Source: Parietichytrium sp. I65-24A (taxonomy: Eukaryota > Sar > Bigyra > Thraustochytrida > Thraustochytriidae). From it: DNA of 24,279 bases. The notes beneath the pieces were generated by a model. That model made no database searches and was not told where the DNA came from. It saw only the letters and a program-made list of their open reading frames with translations. The stretch lies in NCBI GenBank assembly GCA_012862575.1, contig BLSF01000151.1:1-24279 (forward strand), read 5' to 3'. Positions 8,929 to 17,005 of the stretch are shown piece after piece; position 1 is the stretch's first letter, and every line of letters begins with the position of its first letter. Position numbers and translations under genes: made by a program.

Positions 8929-11010
8929 CTAGCGAGGCCCAGTCAGCTGCCTGGATCTGTACGGTTCAAATGCGCAGATCAATTGGGCAAATAGATCATC
9001 CGATTTGCATTGGGCGAGCATAAGATCTGCCCAGGGTTGCGTGGTACTTTCAGCGCGAAAACATCGAAGTTCCTCCAGCAATGAGGCGCACACTTGGTCA
9101 GCTATCTTGTGACACCTATCACCAGGGAGAGGCACGAGCTGAACCTGCACGTCACTGGGGAGCGCCTGATCGAGGGCATGCGCCGCCCAGGCTACATCGT
9201 TTTCCCGCCACACCAAAAGCCGGACTGCCGCTTCGCGAGCACTTGCACTTTCAACGGTCACCCGGAACACCACTAAAGAAGCTGACTTTGCCTTTTGAAA
9301 CATGAGTGTTGCAAGCGACTCCAGGCAAGTCTGCAGGTTCGTGATGCTAGAGCTGAGGAGCATGGAAACTTGGTATTGCGGAGGCCAGTGTGACATGACG
9401 CTATCCCAGAAGTTATCCGAGCTCACCCATTTGATCCGAGTTGTCCCCTCTCTCTCTGCCCTTTCCACCATACTCACTCTGGCAACTTCACACAAAACGC
9501 TTGAACCCGGTACCGCGGCCATCACGCAAATGTGCGGTGCGTCCGTCCCCGGCTCGAAATCTGGTATCCCGCTTGTGTCGCCAAGGATTACCACACGCCG
9601 TCCCGAAGAAAAGTCATCTCCATTTTCAGCGTCAAGGCACATGGACATTATTGAATACAAGTCATTTGAAAAGTAACACTCAAGAGGTATTTCACTCCCG
9701 AGACTTTTGATTCGCAACACAACCATCACTCTACGCGTCGCCGCATCGTAGCATGCCTCCTCCACATGCACTTGATCCTCGCGGATGACTTGTCTCTCTG
9801 GCAGATTGGTTTTATCGCTGGGGCTTGGAAGCGGGTCGTCGTCTTCGAGAACTGGCACCAAATCTCTCTCCCATTCGTCGATATCATCGTCGCCCTTTCC
9901 CAGATATACAGCGGCCGTCTTTTCTGTCAGCTGATTCCTCAAGTAGACATTGGCCTTTTGTTGCTCATTCAGCGCTTGCATGGCCTTGATGCGCGTCTCC
10001 AACGCCTGCGCGACTGCTCTTTGCGCTCCTTCCACTAGGGCAACATCAGAAGAGGAAGAGACGTTGTGCGACACCGGCTGCCAGTGAATCTCGTTGTTTC
10101 GCGTGAAAGACATTCTGTACTGCGCCAGGACTACTCCGCTTTCTTCTCCCAACACTCGGGCCAAAATTCCCACCTCGCCATTGCTCTCGTCAACTCGTAT
10201 CCTGTGAAAGACCAAAAGTTGTTCTGTTTCGTCTCCAAGCAAGCCACAACTTGACACGGCAATGCAATCCGACGCACTAGCGTCGGGAAGCAAAGTGACA
10301 GTTGAGCCGACACGAAAGCTGAAGAGGCAAAGGTGTCTCTCCGGTGTATTCAGAATGAAGCCCATCAAAGCAGTTGATGACCCCGTGTGAGCAATCTGGC
10401 CAGCAACAGGAAGGCCCGGGAGTCTTCCCTGGTGAACGATTTCGCCATCGATATCTACATGCAGCTCGTCACCAGCAAATACATTCAGCGTTGCCCACCT
10501 CTTCGAGTCTGCTAGGACACCTCGCAGAACAAGCGTCTTATCGTCAACCCTCTGCTCGCCCCAAGATGCGGGCGTCAAAAAGTAAGTATGCTGACACTCA
10601 TTGGAATGGAAGCGAACGCAATTGTCATGCTCGTGCACAGTACAAATGGCCTGATTCAAGTCCACGTCAGCGGGTGTGCTGGCCAGCTTTTCAACGGCAA
10701 GGCACCCCTTGGAGATGGCGGAGGCGTGCACCAAAACCACCTCTCGTCCATGCTTCCGAGGTGACATCACAAACAAGACAACGGGATCCCGAGATTGCGT
10801 CTCGGCGAGACCGCAGGCAAGAATACCTCGCGAGCCTTCCTCACAAGTTATAGGTACATCAATCAAGGCAGCAGACAGCTCGCCATGCAAGTCTTTCCCG
10901 CCTTGGCCAATTGCAATCCTCTGAAAGGCAAGACGTACTTGTCCGAGGGTTACAACCAGGGATACTAGAAGGCCATTGTCCATGGCCGCAGCAAAGTCTT
11001 GCGACGCCAT
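8929..11010 (-). CDS. FANCB: FANCB-like Fanconi anemia core complex protein (candidate)
   Basis: 693 residues, ATG at 11010 (context TAG before, G after), stop TAG. The layout matches FANCB/FAAP100. Residues about 1-320 are a beta-rich region of propeller character. Near its end is GLLGDETEQLLVFHRIR (256-272), resembling the G-x-G-TEQ-V-LLLF blade of human FANCB. A long helix or coiled coil spans about 323-367 (VEGAQRAVAQALETRIKAMQ). A beta-sandwich-like part covers about 412-520, and an alpha/beta tail includes residues 611-648, where ALDQALPSDVQVQLVPLPG then ADQVCASLLEEL parallels the end of human FANCB. In the family, FANCB and FAAP100 scaffold FANCL for FANCD2/FANCI ubiquitination at DNA crosslinks. 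Similarity is judged by eye; FAAP100 or another propeller-coil protein remains possible. No intron is needed. Confidence 0.55.
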   Translation of the reverse strand: MASQDFAAAMDNGLLVSLVVTLGQVRLAFQRIAIGQGGKDLHGELSAALIDVPITCEEGSRGILACGLAETQSRDPVVLFVMSPRKHGREVVLVHASAISKGCLAVEKLASTPADVDLNQAICTVHEHDNCVRFHSNECQHTYFLTPASWGEQRVDDKTLVLRGVLADSKRWATLNVFAGDELHVDIDGEIVHQGRLPGLPVAGQIAHTGSSTALMGFILNTPERHLCLFSFRVGSTVTLLPDASASDCIAVSSCGLLGDETEQLLVFHRIRVDESNGEVGILARVLGEESGVVLAQYRMSFTRNNEIHWQPVSHNVSSSSDVALVEGAQRAVAQALETRIKAMQALNEQQKANVYLRNQLTEKTAAVYLGKGDDDIDEWERDLVPVLEDDDPLPSPSDKTNLPERQVIREDQVHVEEACYDAATRRVMVVLRIKSLGSEIPLECYFSNDLYSIMSMCLDAENGDDFSSGRRVVILGDTSGIPDFEPGTDAPHICVMAAVPGSSVLCEVARVSMVERAEREGTTRIKWVSSDNFWDSVMSHWPPQYQVSMLLSSSITNLQTCLESLATLMFQKAKSASLVVFRVTVESASAREAAVRLLVWRENDVAWAAHALDQALPSDVQVQLVPLPGDRCHKIADQVCASLLEELRCFRAESTTQPWADLMLAQCKSDDLFAQLICAFEPYRSRQLTGPR

Positions 11011-11428
11011 CTACCTTGAAACGCGCCACGCAGCGCCAAAGCAACCAACCACAAAAAGATGATTGACCGAGTACTCCCATGCAAATTACGAGAGCCGATC
11101 TCTGGTATCAGTATCAGTATCGAGCCTTGCAATCCACAACAAATAAATACCTGTACTAGTTCTCAGAAATAATTCAACTGTCACACCACACACCACAGAT
11201 TCTCGCCGCAATTTTTCTCCTCCCACAGTCTCGCAACCCACAATGACATTCGGCAATTTATGCAACTCCACGCCAACACTCGCACGTGAGGACGAAGAGC
11301 TCCAGTTTCGTCCACTTTAAACTGCTCCTCAGTTCTTCCAAGAACCAGCAGCTGTGCTTTCTTTCAAACGTTATGAGCGGGATGCGCCCCTCCAGTAAGT
11401 ATATATAGACCAAATCTGTGCGTATGTC

Positions 11429-11450
11429 AAAGTGTCCTCGAGGACACTTT
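11429..11450. repeat. Perfect 22-bp palindrome
   Basis: The arm AAAGTGTCCTC is followed directly by its exact reverse complement with no loop. It lies 22 bases after a TATATATA element and midway between two divergent genes. It may be a dimeric factor site or a chance hairpin; function is unknown. Confidence 0.9.
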
Positions 11451-11869
11451 CTTTAAACACCAAAAAAGCAAAATTTTGAAAGTTTGTGAGGTGTGTTCCT
11501 CCTACGGGAGACGTTAGCTTCGATTATTTGTTAAACATAGCTGAGTTTTACTTAAAAACCTTAGACTCCTTATTGCGGTTCTTTTGTTATTAAAATAGTT
11601 TTGAAATTAGTAATACCTTCAGTGGGGCGTTTACGCGCCCAAATTCCTGCACAATTTACCTCCATCATATTCACTAGTCTCAGCTGGCACCCTTAATACC
11701 ACATATTTCAAAATATACTTCATATTAAAATTCATAATCAAATATCCCCGAATACATTCCCCTGGGCACTTTTTCACCTCTGAGTCCTGCTGCTCCTCGA
11801 TAAACGCTCTACGAAATCGCCGCACGTGTCGACGGCAAAGGAGAAAGACAACAACAACCAGTCAAACAG

Positions 11870-12048
11870 CGCAGAGAGACAAAGAGAGAGTGAAAGTTGT
11901 TGAAACACACACAAACACACACGGACAGAGAGAGAAAGAGATAGAGAGATAGAGAGAGCAAAGGAGAAGAAGACAAAGACAAAGACAAAGACAGAGACAA
12001 AGGAGACAAAAGAGACAAAAGAGACAAAGGAGACAAAAGAGAAAAGTG
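11870..12048 (+). repeat. Polypurine tract with GACAAA-type tandem units
   Basis: About 180 bases of almost pure A/G plus some C, with GAGA runs, a short CACACA stretch (about 11906-11920), then GACAAA hexamers (from 11972) grading into AGAGACAAA-like 9-mers up to about 12046. It ends about 125 bases before the MPP6 ATG, so it is probably in its promoter or leader. Confidence 0.85.
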
Positions 12049-12172
12049 AACTCGGTAGTGAGTTCTTGGTTTGGGGTCCTCACAAGCAAGCAGGAGACAA
12101 GGAAGCAGGGAAGGATCTTCATAAACAAGATCGGTAGCTCGCGTTTGAACAGCTTTGGAAGCGGTCATCAAG

Positions 12173-12910
12173 ATGTGGCGTCCGGGCGATCCAGCTCCGT
12201 TCAAGTCTTCGAAGGGAAAAGGCAAGGGGAAAGGCAAGGGCAAGAGTAATGGCAGCTCAAAAGGGAAGGGCCGGGGTCAGGCCAAGGCTCAGAACAAGGC
12301 TTCGACCAAAGTCATGGCCAAGGCGGAGCAATTGTCCGCAGCGAAGAAGCCCACGCTCTCTTTGATCAATGCGAATGCGGGCTCGGATTCGGGCTCGGAA
12401 GGCGACCGGCAGGAGTTTGTGAAGGCTGGGTCGGGAACGCTGCAAGGCGCAGTGCACTCGCTTCAGAAAGGCAATCATGAGCAGCAGGAGAAGAAGTCTC
12501 AGATGCCGTCTGCTCTGCTGGGGCTCAAATTCATGGCGCGCAAGGAGGAGGAGCGCAAGCGGAGACAGGACATGGAAGAGAAGGCGAAAAAGGAGGAGTC
12601 GCAGAAATGGGTGATCGACCCCGCACTGATCAAAACGGAGAGCGGTAACATTGTCTGTGAACAACTACAAACAGCCCCAAGGGCAACTGCAACGAGGCGG
12701 TCGTTCGGTTTCTTCAATCCCAGTGTAGACGCATTCCACAAAGAAGCTGAAGCCATGGCAAGAGGGGATGGAGAAGCTGCAGACGTGGAGGAAAATGCAA
12801 TTAGTGCCGAGGAAATGGTGGAATCTTTTATCAGCATGCGCGGCGGGCAAGGCAAGAAACGGCCGTTCTCGAATGACTCCAAAGAGAAATCCAAGAGGCG
12901 CAAATTCTGA
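12173..12910 (+). CDS. MPHOSPH6: MPP6 / MPHOSPH6, nuclear RNA exosome cofactor
   Basis: 245 residues; the ATG at 12173 is the first in-frame Met (A at -3 in TCAAG, T at +4); stop TGA. MPP6 proteins bind the nuclear RNA exosome and help recruit the MTR4 helicase for 5.8S rRNA and other RNA processing. Family marks are LLGLKFMARKEEERKR (115-130), matching the conserved L-x-x-(M/L)-KFM-x-R start of the exosome-binding segment; KWVIDP (145-150); and RRSFGFFNPSVD (175-186), matching the RxSFxGFNPxVE motif. The C-terminus is a basic nuclear-localisation-like stretch (KKRPF, KSKRRKF). About 110 extra N-terminal residues are absent from the ~160-residue human protein and are dominated by KG repeats (KGKGKGKGKGK, 14-24), probably disordered and RNA-binding. 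It is convergent with NOP9, another ribosomal RNA maturation factor; this pairing may be chance. Confidence 0.85.
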   Translation: MWRPGDPAPFKSSKGKGKGKGKGKSNGSSKGKGRGQAKAQNKASTKVMAKAEQLSAAKKPTLSLINANAGSDSGSEGDRQEFVKAGSGTLQGAVHSLQKGNHEQQEKKSQMPSALLGLKFMARKEEERKRRQDMEEKAKKEESQKWVIDPALIKTESGNIVCEQLQTAPRATATRRSFGFFNPSVDAFHKEAEAMARGDGEAADVEENAISAEEMVESFISMRGGQGKKRPFSNDSKEKSKRRKF

Positions 12911-13206
12911 GGTGCCGAGCAATTTTGACTGTTGCGAGGCGGGCGCGAATGACGACGGAGGCTGTATTTTTTCTTTTTTTTGACACTGTTTGTACGACAT
13001 ACTCTGCTGCCAACTTATTGTTAGTTTTGTCGTGTTCCCCAAATTATACCCCTGGAGAAAAACGTTAAAGACGGCCACACACTCTTGGAGAAAGACAAGA
13101 AGTGATCTGCCTTCGTTGAGATTGTGAATTGACAAAACTAGAAAGGATCATTATCACTGAATTGAACTCTAACTACACATTACGAACAGGACGTAACTTT
13201 GTATAT

Positions 13207-15213
13207 CTATTTCTTCTTCTTGGAAGATTTTTGCCTCTTCTTTGCGGTCTCCTCCAAATCAACAAGCATGTCTTCCAAGGCAGCTTTCCGCTTCTTGTGA
13301 TGTGTATGCTTTATCGAAGATTGCCATTGCGCCGTATCCTTGTTATAGAGAGCAAGCTTACAGTGTCTGGCAATGAACTTTCCGTACTGGTTGCCGAGGA
13401 CTCTGCGCTCTCCTTTGGCAAGCGCTTTCATGATCATGGTCTTCTCCTTTACGGCGCCGGCATCGTATGCCTTGCGCACAACCAAGTGGCCAAACTTGTT
13501 GGTCGCAAGGAGCACAATGTCATCCTTCAGCTTTTGGAGTACTCGCTGTTTTGCCCACCCAGCAGCAGCAGGAGCCTCCATCAACGTCTCCATAACGTAC
13601 TTCCCCGCGACAGGATCTACGGAGCAAGTGCGCAGCGACTCCTCGCTCATTGAAGCCACGCTCTCCAAAATCGCGCGGCTGCTCTCAGGTGCAAGTTTGA
13701 GCAACGCACCAGTGATCTTCGCGCCAAGGATCGACACAGATACACGCTGAAACGAAGTCTGAGTGTCTTCTTTTTCAGTGTGCCCATCAGCATCATCGCG
13801 CTGGTCTTCCTCCTGGTCAACCGCAGGCTGTGACGACTTGGAATTTTGCACTTTAAGTAAGGACTCAATTGCTCCGACTGGCGCGGCACCTGATTCCTGC
13901 CCGGTTTCCCCTTTTCTGCTTGAGCGAATCCCTTTAAGCACAGCTCGACAAAGCTTGTTTTGAACAGGCTTGTCCGCAATCTTGGCTGCTTCGCAGAGGT
14001 GCCACACCGCGCCGAGCTTTCCTTTAAGTAGTGTCTTGCCGAGCTCTTCTTCAAGCTCATCCAAGGCTGCACCGAACTGCTCCTTGGTTCGCAAACTTCC
14101 AAGGACGTGCTGAAGAACAAAGTTTCCTACAGGCTCGTCCAGCATCTTCAACATGCGGCCTTGAATACACTGCGCGAAAATTACATGCTCGAACATGTCA
14201 TTGTCGCAGCTGCTAACCACTATCTCCATGACGTGCGAAGCCACGCGGTCCTTACAGTACATGTCAAACCAGTTGAGATCACATGAGCTGCCACCGGCAG
14301 GGCAAAGAACCTTGTCAAAGGTTGCTCGCCAAGACTTGTGCTTTGGATTACAGGAGGCAAGCAGAAGCTGAATCACAGGGCTTGAGTAGTTGTTGGTGCA
14401 AGCCTGCTTCACGTCATCAGCAGAAAGTTGGGATACGGCGACTAAAAACGCATGGAGGGAGGCTACAAACTCTGGGTCCGCCTCCCGGCTCTTCCGTCTT
14501 CCTTTCGATTGAAACTCGTCGCTGTCAAGGGCGCGCTTCTTCTTCAAGAGTCTGGGATCCTTTTGCGCGAGGAAACAAAGCAGGGTTCTAAACACGTGCG
14601 AGGCACTTGGGTCGAAAATCAGGTCCCACCATATTTCCTTGAGCACGAGGGTCTTGCACAGATCTCCGATGAGCTCCTTGACTAGCTGGACTCCGGTGGC
14701 GCGATCTGCCGTATCGTCACCGTCCTCTTCTTCGTCCTCTGACCCGCCGCTCTTTTCCTCAGCATCTGAGTCCTGCTGTGAAGGCCCGGCCGTCACAGCG
14801 GACGATTTGTAAAAAAGGTCAAAAATCCTCGTAAAGCACGTCTCCAAGACGTGCGATGCCTGGCGATTCGTGCACAGAAACCCAAAGTACCGCTTCATAT
14901 TCTCTAGCGCCTTCGCCAGCTGTAGAATGTCAGCGCGGCGCAGGAGATCCTCCACAACATAGCACGTTGCGCGGCTGCATGCCAAACTGCCTTCGTGTCC
15001 AGCAATCTCCCCAAACACATTACGCACGAGGGCATTCAGCTCGTCTTCATCCAGCCCGGACTTGAGTGAGCCCCCGACCCCTTTCACGTACCCAATCAAC
15101 TCCTCGCTCGGCTTTCGAGGCCGTTCATCAGACCACCGATTCTCTGCATTCTCATCTCCTGCAGGTGCCGCAGGATCGTTTGAATCCACGATGGACTTCA
15201 CCACGGGGTCCAT
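13207..15213 (-). CDS. NOP9: NOP9, pumilio-repeat ribosome biogenesis factor
   Basis: 668 residues; ATG at 15213 with a strong context (A at -3, G at +4). The frame is open a further 27 codons upstream but has no ATG there. NOP9 is a nucleolar protein that binds pre-18S rRNA near site D during 40S assembly. Pumilio-type repeats are visible: CTNRQASHVLETC (about 113), FDPSASHVFRTLL (200), CKDRVASHVMEIVVSS (320), DEPVGNFVLQHVLG (359), VDPVAGKYVMETLM (532), TNKFGHLVVRKAYD (571) and NQYGKFIARHC (608). The C-shaped NOP9 family has about this length and repeat number, and ends as here with a basic tail (KKRKAALEDML, KKRQKSSKKKK). Low-complexity acidic linkers lie at about 148-167 and 463-486. The tail suits nucleolar localisation. 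Confidence 0.88.
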   Translation of the reverse strand: MDPVVKSIVDSNDPAAPAGDENAENRWSDERPRKPSEELIGYVKGVGGSLKSGLDEDELNALVRNVFGEIAGHEGSLACSRATCYVVEDLLRRADILQLAKALENMKRYFGFLCTNRQASHVLETCFTRIFDLFYKSSAVTAGPSQQDSDAEEKSGGSEDEEEDGDDTADRATGVQLVKELIGDLCKTLVLKEIWWDLIFDPSASHVFRTLLCFLAQKDPRLLKKKRALDSDEFQSKGRRKSREADPEFVASLHAFLVAVSQLSADDVKQACTNNYSSPVIQLLLASCNPKHKSWRATFDKVLCPAGGSSCDLNWFDMYCKDRVASHVMEIVVSSCDNDMFEHVIFAQCIQGRMLKMLDEPVGNFVLQHVLGSLRTKEQFGAALDELEEELGKTLLKGKLGAVWHLCEAAKIADKPVQNKLCRAVLKGIRSSRKGETGQESGAAPVGAIESLLKVQNSKSSQPAVDQEEDQRDDADGHTEKEDTQTSFQRVSVSILGAKITGALLKLAPESSRAILESVASMSEESLRTCSVDPVAGKYVMETLMEAPAAAGWAKQRVLQKLKDDIVLLATNKFGHLVVRKAYDAGAVKEKTMIMKALAKGERRVLGNQYGKFIARHCKLALYNKDTAQWQSSIKHTHHKKRKAALEDMLVDLEETAKKRQKSSKKKK

Positions 15214-15565
15214 TCTGCCCTCAAGCCCGACGATAGTTTCGCCCTCGCCTCCAACCAATGAGTCCTTCACACCAATGAACGCGAGCGATACAACCTAGAC
15301 CCAAGACCAAATCCCACCAAACGAAGCCAAAAAACAACCACAGCCGAGTTCTTGTTTTCCTATTCCTATTCCTTTCTCGAACAGCAAAACCGCCTTGTCA
15401 ACGACCAATCTGCGCGATCGACCAACACAATTCCAGCTCGCAAACCCGCCTCCAACACTGAGTTCGCTGCTTCAGTTCTCGCTTTGCAATACAACTCAGT
15501 GCAATAATGCAAAGCGATTTCCCCTTACAGACAAGCGCTTGCGCTTGTACAAGACAAGACAATGA

Positions 15566-15591
15566 CAATTGGCAATTGGCAATTGGCAATT
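15566..15591. repeat. CAATTGG heptamer array
   Basis: Three exact 7-base units plus five bases of a fourth, followed by a doubled CACAGCT. It lies 353-378 bases upstream of the NOP9 ATG. Confidence 0.92.
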
Positions 15592-16014
15592 CACAGCTCA
15601 CAGCTCACCGTGAGTGTCCTCGGAAAACGTTCCGCAAATGTGTCCTCGCGGCGCCTTGTGAGGGGTGGTCGAGCAAAGGCGTAGCCGCAGTAGGCCTGGC
15701 GGTAGGAGGGATAGAGAGGTGGGTGTACCAGAGAAAAGGGTTCCGGAGATGGGTAGATTCGTACCGAGATGTCGCTGCATGGCGGGAGTGATACTATAGC
15801 GTACTTGGAGGAGTCAGGAGAGGAAGATGGAGGAGGAGGGTCTAGTGAATGAATGAATGAATGCCTTTTGCAATATATCAATTTAATTTGGCTCTTTTGG
15901 CTTTGGCCGCACCTTGGATGATGGACGTGATTTTGATGGATTGAATCGTAACAAGTGTCAAGACGAGAGGGTTTTGGTGAGAGATGTGTTGTTTCTGAAA
16001 CTTGTTGCTGTAGA

Positions 16015-16189
16015 TCATGAACTCTCGAGGTCAAATCTGGCTGAGCGGTCTGCCAAGAAGCGATGTGTGTTGTTTTCTCTGTCCTGCAGATCACAGATTC
16101 TGAAGCCCATGTCTTTCAAAACGGAGAGCTCGCGAACATAAACTTACGCTACTTGCCAGCATGACGAGGGCTCGTTGGTTGCCTCGCAT
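16015..16189 (-). CDS. Candidate two-exon mini-gene, 36 residues
   Basis: An ATG at 16189 (G at -3) opens 14 codons (MRGNQRALVMLASS) ending exactly at a consensus donor GTAAGT (16147-16142). Removing 64 bases to the acceptor CTGCAG (16089-16084) joins in phase to 22 more codons and a TGA at 16017-16015. The splice sites are good by eye and the intron length matches others in the window. The product is too short to judge; it may equally be a leader exon or an upstream reading frame of a transcript not resolved here. The N-terminus RGNQR recalls SERF proteins, but the Lys-rich continuation of that family is missing, so no name is given. Confidence 0.2.
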
Positions 16190-16304
16190 GGCTTCCAAGC
16201 TCAGCGGGCAGGCCCTTGGGGTCACTCTAACCGGCATTTTTTGGCGCGAGAAATGCTTCAATCCCTATCTAGGACGCTTTTCAAACGTCCACTATCACTG
16301 TATA

Positions 16305-16962
16305 TCATTGTGCTTGTTCTTCTAGATCAGAGTTTGGAACTCCGCTGGAGACGCTCGTGATTTCTAATGCGGCGAGACTCTTGCTCTGTAAAGCCTTAAA
16401 AGCAAGGAGGCCTACAACAATGAAAGCCAAGCTGCTGCCGACCGCAGCTCCTACAACAACTGAAGCGCTGGGTCCAGAAGGCGCTGTACTTGGCGCATCC
16501 GTTTTAGGTTCAGTTGTGGTTGTTGATGGGGTTTGGGTTTCTGGGGCAGCATTTGACGTGGTCGGTTTCAGCGTTAGTGCCTGAGTCGATTTCAGCGTGG
16601 GTGCCTGAGTCGGCGCTGCGGTTGGCGAAGGCGTGTTCTCAAGAGCTGCGACGCACTCATTCTCCGTAAAGTACACATCCTTGATCGGCCTTGGAAACTC
16701 GCTGCCTAAGAGCGCACCCCCAGGAGTGCACCGATTCGTCTTCGGTGATCACAGCAAGAGCACTGCTAATGTCGGTATCTGTAAAGATTGATTTGATGCC
16801 TCCATGATCTAAAGAATGAAAAAAAAGAAGCTTCAAAGCCAGCAATATCTGAAGTCTTTGGTTTGGGCTCCAGCCCTGTCACTTACACAAATTGGCAAAG
16901 AAAATCAAGTCCTTAAAAGATCCGAGTCGAAGAAAAGAATAACGGCTCAAAAAATGAATTCT
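16305..16962 (-). CDS. Stalked single-pass membrane protein gene, intron-containing and frame-disrupted
   Basis: The 3' part (16305 to about 16720) encodes VYFTENECVAALENT, then a Pro/Thr/Ser-rich stalk of about 55 residues, one hydrophobic helix (SVVVGAAVGSSLAFIVVGLL) and a ~30-residue tail. This is a type I membrane protein end with an O-glycosylation-like stalk. Upstream, the open frame is the other one (IKSIFTDTDISSALAV, ESVHSW). The two frames join if one G is dropped from the five-G run (CCCCC on the plus strand, 16717-16721), giving HSWGALLGSEFPRPIKD. A consensus intron, GTAAGT at 16886 to TTCTTTAG ending at 16809 (78 bases), joins in phase to an upstream exon (DLIFFANL, open from 16962). 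No ATG is found, so the 5' end is missing or lies in another exon. Family is not recognised. This could be a pseudogene or a sequence error. Confidence 0.45.
16809..16886 (-). other. Probable spliceosomal intron
   Basis: Donor GTAAGT, 78 bases, T-rich tract TTCTTTTTTTTCATTCTTTAG at the 3' end. Splicing keeps the flanking frame open (ANL to YHGGIK). Confidence 0.6.
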
Positions 16963-17005
16963 TCAGTGTTATACAACCTGCAAATCAAATGACAGCTGAT
17001 TTCTC

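Larger units (their letters stand above)
11011..12172. other. Divergent promoter region of the FANCB-like and MPP6 genes
   Basis: About 1.16 kb between two start codons. It holds a TATCAG hexamer repeat (11106-11122), a TATATATA element (11400-11407), a perfect 22-bp palindrome (11429-11450), an AT-rich middle (about 11455-11760) with a small GGGCG/CGCCC hairpin near 11633, and a strongly purine-rich block (about 11870-12048) leading into MPP6. No gene is supported. Confidence 0.55.
15214..16304. other. NOP9 upstream region, mostly non-coding
   Basis: About 1.1 kb between the NOP9 start and the next minus-strand gene's stop. It contains a CAATTGG heptamer array (15566-15591), an AATG tetramer run (about 15845-15864) and one candidate small spliced frame on the minus strand (16015-16189, described separately). 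A 167-codon minus-strand frame (15591-16094) has no ATG and is not accepted. Confidence 0.5.

Noticed and set aside
15591-16094. 167-codon minus-strand frame upstream of NOP9
   Set aside because: It has no ATG, is Pro/Ser/His-rich low-complexity, and runs through microsatellites.
16148-16189. SERF-family protein start (MRGNQR)
   Set aside because: Only five residues agree; the Lys-rich body of SERF proteins is not found downstream in any frame or splice form tried.
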